Shown: positions 1-4,650 of the stretch, one piece after another
Numbering within the stretch: the stretch's first letter is position 1
Layout: each line of letters starts with the position of its first letter
NCBI GenBank assembly: GCA_017964345.1
Contig: JAGCSD010000136.1
Location: forward strand, 1 to 6,333
Length of the DNA stretch: 6,333 nt
From: Clostridia bacterium
GTDB lineage: Bacteria; Bacillota; Clostridia; Christensenellales; QALW01
Direction of reading: 5' to 3'
Program-made: the position numbers and the translations under genes
The notes under the pieces: generated by a model
Databases searched by the model: none
The model's input: only the letters and a program-made list of their open reading frames with translations
What the model was told of the DNA's origin: nothing

Positions 1-3
1 CAT
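1..3 (-). CDS. Start codon of a gene running off the left edge, probably the SCIFF maturase (scfB)
   Basis: Only the ATG is inside the window. On the minus strand it is preceded by GGAG at 11-14 and a 7-nt spacer (AAAGACC), a normal Shine-Dalgarno arrangement, so a real gene is likely to start here. No protein sequence is visible. The identity is inferred from context only: SCIFF precursor genes are almost always followed by a radical-SAM/SPASM maturase that installs the thioether bond, and this start lies about 70 bp downstream of scfA on the same strand. Any other gene could equally begin here. Confidence 0.45.
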
Positions 4-23
4 GGTCTTTCTCCGAAAAATTC

Positions 24-55
24 AAAAAAAGCGGTCGATCCGATCAATCGACCGC
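24..55 (-). terminator. Rho-independent terminator after scfA
   Basis: A perfect 9-bp stem (GCGGTCGAT at 31-39 with ATCGACCGC at 47-55) closes a 7-nt loop. On the minus strand it is followed by seven T residues (24-30). It lies 16 bp beyond the scfA stop codon and ends about 9 bp before the RBS of the next gene, so it probably terminates most scfA transcripts and lets a fraction through to the downstream gene. Confidence 0.85.
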
Positions 56-71
56 CTCTTTGGCAGAAACA

Positions 72-218
72 TTATTTTTTCTTGTTTTCGCATTTTTGAT
101 TGGCAATGCCGCAGCTCGTCTTGCAGGCGGACTGACAGGACGTCTGGCATTCGCCGCAACCGCCGTTTTTGGCGCTTTGGCAAAGAGTCTTATTGGTTAA
201 GGTCTGAATATGCTTCAT
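72..218 (-). CDS. scfA: SCIFF ranthipeptide precursor (six-cysteine peptide, scfA)
   Basis: A 48-aa ribosomally made peptide precursor. It begins MKHIQTL and carries the hallmark core GGCGECQTSCQSACKTSC, giving cysteines at 21, 24, 28, 32, 36 and 43. This matches the SCIFF family (six cysteines in forty-five residues), a near-universal Clostridia peptide that a radical-SAM/SPASM enzyme modifies by Cys-to-Thr thioether crosslinking. The start is set by GGGAGG at 228-233, 9 nt upstream. An in-frame ATG at 257 lies upstream of the -10 box and would not be transcribed. Two oddities: a seventh cysteine at position 13 in the leader, and Gly37 where characterised members have the acceptor Thr (that position is from memory of the family). 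The family call is firm; the mature product and its function are unknown. Confidence 0.95.
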   Translation of the reverse strand: MKHIQTLTNKTLCQSAKNGGCGECQTSCQSACKTSCGIANQKCENKKK

Positions 219-245
219 CGAAAAGTTCCTCCCGATTTTTTTCTT

Positions 246-274
246 ATTATAGCACACTGCTTACGATCCGTCAA
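246..274 (-). promoter_or_regulatory. Sigma-A promoter of scfA
   Basis: On the minus strand, TTGACG (269-274) is followed by a 17-bp spacer and a perfect TATAAT (246-251). The -35 box starts 7 bp past the stop codon of the flavodiiron gene. Transcription would start near 239, giving a leader of about 20 nt that contains just the RBS. scfA is therefore probably expressed strongly and independently of the upstream gene, although read-through is also possible because no terminator separates them. Confidence 0.85.
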
Positions 275-281
275 TGGGGAA

Positions 282-2072
282 TTACCCGTTTATCGGCTCA
301 AAATCGGCGGCGCCGTGCTTGCAAAGCGGGCAAATGAAGTCATCCGGAAGTTCTCCTTCATGCACATAGCCGCAAATCTTGCAGACATAACCTTTTTTTC
401 CTTCGGTCTGGGGCTTGGGCTTGACGTTGTTTTGATAATAGGTGTAGGTCATCGTTTCCGCCTTGGACAGAACCCGCGCCTCGGTTACCGAACAGATGAA
501 CATCCCGTGCGTGCCGAGATCCATATACTGTTCCACTTTTAAGGACATGAACGAATTGATATAGTGAGGCAGGAATGCCAGTCCGTTGTCGCTGTAAAGC
601 GGCGTGATACGGTCGAATTTGTTCGTATTTCGTCCGCTGCGGAAGCCGAAGTCTTCAAACACGGAAAACGGTGCGTCCACGGACAGGCAGTTGACGTTTA
701 AGATGCCCGTTTGTTTGATAACATGGTGCGAATAGTTGTCTTTGTTGATCGTGACAGCGATGCGGTTTGGGGTACTGGTGACCTGTGAAACCGTATTGAC
801 GATCAACCCATTGTCTTTTTTGCCGTCATGACAAGTGACGACATATAGCCCGTAGCCGATATTAAACAGTGCCTTTAAGTCGTTTTTATCTGCTGTTTTG
901 CCGCTCTGCGCCAGATAATCCCGGCAAAGCTCATTCGCAAGGGATTCAAGTTGTTCACGGTTTTCGTCGTTCATGGCGGAGCGGATTGACACGGTTGTAT
1001 CGGTAAAGGTCAGGTTTTTGCACGGTTCAAGCAGACAGCGCATGACCTTTGCCGCCATCGGCGCCCAAGAACCGTTTTCGATCAGCGCCACGGTACGGTT
1101 GCGGTAGCCGTGCTCGGTCAGATGCTCGATAAACGTGCGCATAAAGGGGAAGATCTCGGCGTTGTAAGTGGTCGTTGCCAGCACAAGGCGCCCGTAACGG
1201 AATGCGTCCTCCACCGCTTCGGACATGCTGTCGCGCGCAAGGTCGGTCAGAACGACCTTCGGGCATCCCTTCGCGCGCAGTTTTTCCGCCAAAAGCTCTA
1301 CGGCTTTTGCCGTGTTGCCGTACACCGACGTATAGGCGATCATCACGCCGTCGCTTTCGACTTCATAGCTCGACCAAATGTTATACAGGTTCAGATAATA
1401 GGCGAGGTTTTCAGTCAAAACAGGTCCGTGCAGGGGGCAGATCGTTTGGATGTCCAGGGCGCTTGCTTTCTTCAGTACCGCCTGCACCTGCGCGCCGTAC
1501 TTGCCCACAATGCCGAAGTAGTACCGGCGCGCCTCGCACGCCCAGTCCTCATCGACGTCACCGGCGCCGAATTTGCCGAATCCGTCCGCGGAAAACAGGA
1601 CCTTGTCCGTTTCGTCATAGGTCATCAGCACTTCCGGCCAATGCACCATCGGCGCGGCGATGAAGTGAAGCGTATGTCTGCCCAAAGTAAGCGTGTCGCC
1701 TTCACCGACGATCAGCCGGCGGTCGGCAAAATCTTTGCCGAAGAAGTTCTGCATCATGGGGAACGCTTTGGCGCTTGCCACGACCGTAGCCGAGGGGTAG
1801 GTTTCGCAAAAACGCAGGATGTTGGCGGAATGATCCGGCTCCATGTGTTGAACGATCAGATAATCCGGTGTTCTGCCGTTCAAAACGGCGGCGACATTGT
1901 CCAGCCATTCGTGTGTAAAATGGCGATCCACCGTATCCGTTACGGCGATTTTTTCATCCAGGATCACATATGAATTGTAGGCCATGCCGTTCGGCACGGG
2001 ATACTGACCTTCAAACAGGTCGATCTGCCGGTCGTTGACGCCGACGGCGAAAATATCGGGTGTGAGCTGCAT
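282..2072 (-). CDS. Multidomain flavodiiron protein (diiron - flavodoxin - flavin reductase - rubredoxin)
   Basis: A 596-aa cytosolic enzyme expected to reduce O2 to water and/or NO to N2O. Residues 1-240 form a metallo-beta-lactamase-like diiron domain with every usual ligand visible: H76, E78, D80 and H81 in HMEPDHSAN, then H144, D163 and H215. Residues 243-390 are a flavodoxin domain with the FMN phosphate loop TSVYGNT at 248-254. Residues 400-550 resemble a split-barrel flavin reductase (NTVSQVTSTPNRIAV at 426-440). Residues 562-596 are a short-spaced, rubrerythrin-like rubredoxin with C564/C567 and C581/C584. The two extra modules could pass electrons to the diiron site within one chain. 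The core alone is usually about 400 aa. The start follows AAAGGA about 8 nt upstream. No frame damage is seen. The fold is certain; O2 versus NO preference cannot be read from the sequence. Confidence 0.95.
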   Translation of the reverse strand: MQLTPDIFAVGVNDRQIDLFEGQYPVPNGMAYNSYVILDEKIAVTDTVDRHFTHEWLDNVAAVLNGRTPDYLIVQHMEPDHSANILRFCETYPSATVVASAKAFPMMQNFFGKDFADRRLIVGEGDTLTLGRHTLHFIAAPMVHWPEVLMTYDETDKVLFSADGFGKFGAGDVDEDWACEARRYYFGIVGKYGAQVQAVLKKASALDIQTICPLHGPVLTENLAYYLNLYNIWSSYEVESDGVMIAYTSVYGNTAKAVELLAEKLRAKGCPKVVLTDLARDSMSEAVEDAFRYGRLVLATTTYNAEIFPFMRTFIEHLTEHGYRNRTVALIENGSWAPMAAKVMRCLLEPCKNLTFTDTTVSIRSAMNDENREQLESLANELCRDYLAQSGKTADKNDLKALFNIGYGLYVVTCHDGKKDNGLIVNTVSQVTSTPNRIAVTINKDNYSHHVIKQTGILNVNCLSVDAPFSVFEDFGFRSGRNTNKFDRITPLYSDNGLAFLPHYINSFMSLKVEQYMDLGTHGMFICSVTEARVLSKAETMTYTYYQNNVKPKPQTEGKKGYVCKICGYVHEGELPDDFICPLCKHGAADFEPING

Positions 2073-2115
2073 AGATATAGTCCTTTCTGTTTAACGCGTA
2101 TCTGCGCGAGAGTTC

Positions 2116-2145
2116 TTGACAACATTATACTTCCTTTCCTATAAA
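2116..2145 (+). promoter_or_regulatory. Distal promoter of the DUF6935-like gene
   Basis: A perfect TTGACA (2116-2121), an 18-bp spacer and TATAAA (2140-2145) on the plus strand. It lies over 100 bp upstream of the gene at 2252 and overlaps the minus-strand promoter of the flavodiiron gene. The box match is strong, but the AT-rich setting makes chance matches possible. Confidence 0.5.
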
Positions 2146-2152
2146 AAAGCAA
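2124..2152 (-). promoter_or_regulatory. Promoter of the flavodiiron gene
   Basis: On the minus strand, TTGCTT (2147-2152), a 17-bp spacer and a perfect TATAAT (2124-2129). It implies a leader of roughly 45 nt before the ATG at 2072. It overlaps a plus-strand promoter-like pair (2116-2145), so transcription in the two directions may interfere. Confidence 0.7.
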
Positions 2153-2179
2153 TGGAAATTCATTTTGAAAAAAAATATC

Positions 2180-2208
2180 TTGCAATTTGCTTCATTATCC
2201 GATATAAT
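2180..2208 (+). promoter_or_regulatory. Proximal promoter of the DUF6935-like gene
   Basis: TTGCAA (2180-2185), a 17-bp spacer and a perfect TATAAT (2203-2208). Transcription would start near 2215, leaving a leader of about 35 nt with an AGGAGG at 2239-2244. This is the best promoter candidate for the gene at 2252 and may also feed the macro-domain gene by read-through. Confidence 0.75.
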
Positions 2209-2211
2209 GAA
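2191..2211. promoter_or_regulatory. Palindrome over the -10 box, possible operator
   Basis: TTCATTAT (2191-2198) and ATAATGAA (2204-2211) form a perfect 8-bp inverted repeat around a 5-nt centre. It covers the -10 box of the proximal promoter, where a bound repressor would block RNA polymerase. The AT-rich dyad is loosely reminiscent of Fur/PerR-type boxes but does not match a consensus closely enough to name a regulator. Confidence 0.4.
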
Positions 2212-2251
2212 AACAATAAAAACCTACTAAGGATGGACAGGAGGAAATACT

Positions 2252-2800
2252 ATGAGCATCTTTGACAAACTTAAGAATGCCGCCAAGGAGGCAGTTAGCG
2301 GCAGTGAGAAAGAAACCTTTGTTTTTCAGGCGCTTCCCGAAAGCGTGGAAGAACTGAAAGCTCTGCCGGAAGCGGCGCTGGATACCCCCTTCAAAGCCGC
2401 GGCGCTGACCGTGTGCGCGCTGTGCGCCTACGCCGCCGAGCCGCAGATCGGCATCGATATGCTGAACTTCCTGCGCGGACCGCGTCCGCTGTCCACAACG
2501 GACATTCAGTTTCTGCGCGACCGCTTTGCGGACGGGCAAACGTATGTGCCGTTCTCGTATTTCGCCGGCGCGAAGCCTGAAAACGATTACACGCCGTCCG
2601 AGCCGTTCACCGTTACGGTTTTTGCGGATTCCTACACCTATCAGAATGAAGGATACGCGAAGCTGAACATTGCTTCCGGCGGCGCGGACAGTCCCCGCCA
2701 GGTTACCCTGCGCAAGAAGGGCGACGGCACCTGGTGCCTGTGGGAACAGTTTTTGACCGTCGGTATTCGCAAACCGAAATCTCAGGATCCTTGGGCATAA
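2252..2800 (+). CDS. Uncharacterised protein, DUF6935-like
   Basis: A 182-aa protein with no signal peptide or membrane helix, so probably cytosolic. It starts with an amphipathic helix rich in Lys and Ala (FDKLKNAAKEAV), followed by an Ala/Leu-rich helical stretch with clustered Cys (VCALCAY, about 53-59). The second half, about 95-175, is beta-rich, with FSYFAGAKPENDYTPSEPF, SYTYQNEGYAKLNI and GADSPRQVTLRKKGDG, and ends in KPKSQDPWA. The whole pattern resembles a family of unknown function found in gut Firmicutes that I recall as DUF6935; that name is from memory and unconfirmed. No catalytic motif is recognisable. The start is set by AGGAGG at 2239-2244 with 7-nt spacing. It has its own promoter and a strong terminator, and is followed by the macro-domain gene on the same strand. 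Function unknown. Confidence 0.85.
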   Translation: MSIFDKLKNAAKEAVSGSEKETFVFQALPESVEELKALPEAALDTPFKAAALTVCALCAYAAEPQIGIDMLNFLRGPRPLSTTDIQFLRDRFADGQTYVPFSYFAGAKPENDYTPSEPFTVTVFADSYTYQNEGYAKLNIASGGADSPRQVTLRKKGDGTWCLWEQFLTVGIRKPKSQDPWA

Positions 2801-2803
2801 GAG

Positions 2804-2839
2804 AAAAAGCAGTGTTTGGGATTTCAAGCACTGCTTTTT
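2804..2839 (+). terminator. Rho-independent terminator after the DUF6935-like gene
   Basis: AAAAAGCAGTG (2804-2814) pairs perfectly with CACTGCTTTTT (2829-2839). The stem can extend four more pairs inward (one G-U) to a 6-nt loop. It begins 3 bp after the stop codon and ends about 20 bp before the start codon of the macro-domain gene. Confidence 0.85.
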
Positions 2840-2859
2840 GATATGGAAAGGAGAGGAAC

Positions 2860-3840
2860 ATGCCGCTGTTTTTCAGTCGGCGGGACATTACCGCCTTATC
2901 CTGTGACGCCATCGTTACGCCCGCCAACACGCATCTTAGGGGCGGCAATCAAACGGATCGACGCATCCGCGCGGCGGCGGGGCAGGAGGCGTTGACATCC
3001 TGCGCCGCGCTTGCTCCGGTGGATTACGGGCAGGCGGTCATAACGCCGGGGGGAGATCTGCCGTGCCGGTTTTTGATCCACACAGTGCCGCCGCGGTGGT
3101 ATCACGGGTTCAAGCATGAGGAAGACCTGCTGGCGTCCTGCTATGCGCGGGCGCTGACGCTGGCACGGGATAGCGGATGTGAAACCGTCGCGTTGCCGCG
3201 CCTGTCACCGCAGGCGTTTTACGGGCTTTCACCTGAACGCGAGTTTTCTTTGGCGCTGGACGTCATGCGCCCGTTTTTTACGGACGCGGGCATGACGGTT
3301 TATTTCGTGACGGAAGATACGCCGGTGGACGAGGCAGACCGAAAGGCACTGTTCGCTCTGCTCGCTCCGCCTGCTCCGGCAAGCCTGTTCACCACCGCCG
3401 TCGAGCGCAAGGCAAGCCGTGCCAAAAGGGCGAAGAGCATGGAATCTCCGGTATTTTGCAAGGAGGCGCTTCCGCATGGTTTGACGGAAGAATTAAGCCG
3501 ATTAGACGAGGGGTTTTCGGAACTGCTTCTGCATTTGATCGACCGGAAGGGTATGACGGACGCGGCGTGCTATAAGCGCGCCAATGTGGACAGAAAGTTG
3601 TTTTCAAAAATTCGTTCCAATCCCGCATACCGACCGAGCAAACAAACGGTTCTGGCCTTTGCCGTGGCGCTGGAGTTGTCCTTGCCGGAAACCGAGCAAC
3701 TCCTGAAACGCGCCGGATTTGCCTTTTCACCGAGCAGCGCATTTGACTGCATCGTATCGTATTTTATCAAGAAAAAGGAATACGATGTGCTGAAAATCAA
3801 TGAAGCGCTCTTTGCTTTCGACCAGAGCCTGTTGGGTTGA
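2860..3840 (+). CDS. Macro-domain protein with C-terminal HTH-like helical domain
   Basis: A 326-aa cytosolic protein. Residues 1-165 are a macro domain, a fold that binds ADP-ribose or related ligands and sometimes removes ADP-ribose from targets. Visible hallmarks are DAIVTPAN (16-23), RGGNQTDRRIRAAAG (27-41), D33 at the position of the catalytic Asp of MacroD-type enzymes, and the strand LIHTVPPRW (72-80). The ligand loops deviate from the norm: T20 replaces the first Asn of NAAN, GGNQ replaces the glycine run, and SPQAFYG (116-122) replaces the usual S-[ST]-G-x-Y-G. A linker rich in Lys, Arg and Ala follows (about 170-205). Residues 210-326 are helical and contain a lambda-repressor/XRE-like segment (about 231-285, with CYKRANVDRKLFSKIRSNP), ending INEALFAFDQSLLG. 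This suggests a ligand-sensing regulator or adaptor rather than a plain hydrolase. AAGGAG at 2848-2853 supports the start. There is no obvious promoter of its own after the upstream terminator. Confidence 0.9.
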   Translation: MPLFFSRRDITALSCDAIVTPANTHLRGGNQTDRRIRAAAGQEALTSCAALAPVDYGQAVITPGGDLPCRFLIHTVPPRWYHGFKHEEDLLASCYARALTLARDSGCETVALPRLSPQAFYGLSPEREFSLALDVMRPFFTDAGMTVYFVTEDTPVDEADRKALFALLAPPAPASLFTTAVERKASRAKRAKSMESPVFCKEALPHGLTEELSRLDEGFSELLLHLIDRKGMTDAACYKRANVDRKLFSKIRSNPAYRPSKQTVLAFAVALELSLPETEQLLKRAGFAFSPSSAFDCIVSYFIKKKEYDVLKINEALFAFDQSLLG

Positions 3841-3868
3841 CTCCGGTCGCCGCGCTTTTTGCTTTTTT

Positions 3869-3896
3869 GTCGCCTGACAGGCGACCTTTTTGTTTT
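3869..3896 (+). terminator. Rho-independent terminator after the macro-domain gene
   Basis: GTCGCCT (3869-3875) and AGGCGAC (3879-3885) form a 7-bp stem with a GAC loop, followed by CTTTTTGTTTT. A second copy of GGTCGCC at 3845-3851 could pair instead with GGCGACC at 3880-3886, giving a weaker, mutually exclusive hairpin. Confidence 0.8.
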
Positions 3897-3903
3897 CTCC
3901 GCG

Positions 3904-3912
3904 TGGTACAAT
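3904..3912 (+). promoter_or_regulatory. Extended -10 promoter of the vWA gene
   Basis: TGG followed by TACAAT (3907-3912) forms an extended -10 element. No good -35 box lies at the right distance because that region is the T-tract of the preceding terminator. Transcription would start near 3919, followed by GGAGGG at 3933-3938, 7 nt before the ATG. Confidence 0.6.
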
Positions 3913-3945
3913 GCGTGTGTAAACTAAAAAACGGAGGGAACCAAG

Positions 3946-4437
3946 ATGAAAAACGATTTGACGGAACTGGTATTCATTTTAGACCGGAGCGGCTCAATGG
4001 CGGGGCTTGAGAAGGACACGATCGGCGGCTTCAACAGCATGATCGAGGGGCAGAAGAAGCAGGAGGGAGAGGCGCTGGTCACCACGGTGCTGTTCGACCA
4101 TGAACAAGTGCGCCTGCATGACCGCGTAAGCCTTTCGTCCGTTCAGCCGATGACCGAGAATTACTTCACGGTGCGCGGATGCACGGCTCTGTTAGACGCT
4201 GTGGGCGACACAGTGGAACACGTCGCGGACGTGCATCGGTATATCCGCCCCGAAGATGTCCCGGCGCGCACGATGTTCGTCATCACGACCGACGGCATGG
4301 AAAACGCCAGCCGCCGCTTTGACGGCAACGCGATCAAAAAGCTGGTTGAACAAAAGCGGGAGGAAGGCTGGGAATTCCTTTTCATTGGCGCCAACATCGA
4401 CGCCATTGCCGCGGCGGGGGCGATCGGCATCCGCTAG
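3946..4437 (+). CDS. von Willebrand factor A (vWA) domain protein, ended early by an amber codon
   Basis: A 163-aa soluble vWA protein with a complete metal-ion-dependent adhesion site: D13, S15 and S17 in DRSGSM, T80 in GCTALLDA, and D116 in TTDGMEN. Such domains bind partner proteins through a divalent metal; in bacteria, cytosolic versions occur as adaptors in stress and conflict systems, including TerY-like proteins. There is no signal peptide or membrane helix. The chain includes the last core strand (WEFLFIGANIDAIA, 142-155), then stops at TAG (4435-4437) just after GIR. The same frame stays open for 50 more codons that read like the normal C-terminal end of this family, so this is probably a truncated form. 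The start is supported by GGAGGG at 3933-3938. It has its own promoter and lies between strong terminators, so it appears to be a single-gene transcript. Confidence 0.85.
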   Translation: MKNDLTELVFILDRSGSMAGLEKDTIGGFNSMIEGQKKQEGEALVTTVLFDHEQVRLHDRVSLSSVQPMTENYFTVRGCTALLDAVGDTVEHVADVHRYIRPEDVPARTMFVITTDGMENASRRFDGNAIKKLVEQKREEGWEFLFIGANIDAIAAAGAIGIR

Positions 4438-4590
4438 GATCACGCCGTCAACTACCGCGCCGATTCCTCCGGCACACGGGCGGTCTTCCGCGCGGTGGAA
4501 AAGGCGGCGCGCGCCATGCGCGCTTGCGCGTGCGTCGATGCCTCATGGGCGGACGAGATCAAGGAGGATTTTAAGAAAAAGCGCAAATAA
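4438..4590 (+). pseudogene. In-frame C-terminal remainder of the vWA gene beyond the TAG codon
   Basis: Reading straight through TAG in the same frame gives 50 sense codons and then TAA at 4588-4590, immediately before the terminator. The segment begins DHAVNYRADSSGTRAVFRAV and ends in WADEIKEDFKKKRK. The pattern of an AVNY-type segment, a Gly-Thr, and then an amphipathic helix is what I expect after the GAN-[IL]-D strand in this vWA family. No separate RBS or start codon is placed to make it an independent gene. It is therefore the severed end of the vWA gene, a read-through extension, or evidence of a sequencing error at one codon. Full length would be 214 residues including the TAG position. 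Confidence 0.75.
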
Positions 4591-4591
4591 A

Positions 4592-4632
4592 AAAGGCAAC
4601 GCTGAAAGCTAATGACTTTCAGCGTTGTCTTT
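4592..4632. terminator. Bidirectional terminator between convergent genes
   Basis: CAACGCTGAAAG (4597-4608) pairs perfectly with CTTTCAGCGTTG (4616-4627) around a 7-nt loop. Flanking AAAAGG/TCTTT can extend the stem, with one G-U pair. On the minus strand the hairpin is followed by a run of T residues, a strong terminator for the dipeptidase gene. On the plus strand the T-run is shorter (TCTTTAT) but directly follows the TAA of the full vWA frame. Confidence 0.85.
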
Positions 4633-4650
4633 ATGTGTTTTGAGCAAGTT

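Noticed and set aside
219..257. Upstream in-frame ATG giving scfA 13 extra residues
   Set aside because: It lies upstream of the -10 box (246-251) and lacks an RBS; the ATG at 216-218 has GGGAGG at the right distance and gives the family-typical MKHI start.
2..542. Plus-strand open frames opposite scfA and the rubredoxin end of the flavodiiron gene
   Set aside because: Arg/Ser-rich translations without domains; the opposite strand encodes unmistakable SCIFF and rubredoxin motifs.
1110..1973. Long plus-strand open frame (287 codons) opposite the flavodiiron gene
   Set aside because: It is antisense to a gene with all catalytic residues conserved, has low-complexity His/Arg-rich composition and no recognisable domain.
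2101..2251. Riboswitch or small RNA in the flavodiiron/DUF6935-like intergenic region
   Set aside because: The region is AT-rich and its only clear structures are promoter boxes and a short palindrome; no conserved riboswitch-like helices were recognised.
2195..2827. Minus-strand open frame (210 codons) opposite the DUF6935-like gene
   Set aside because: It is a shadow of a gene with a better RBS and promoter; its start lies in the terminator hairpin and its product looks random.
4256..4612. Plus-strand frame overlapping the end of the vWA gene, considered as a frameshift continuation
   Set aside because: Its translation is Arg/Pro/Ala-rich and unlike the family; the zero-frame continuation after TAG fits better, so no frameshift is needed.
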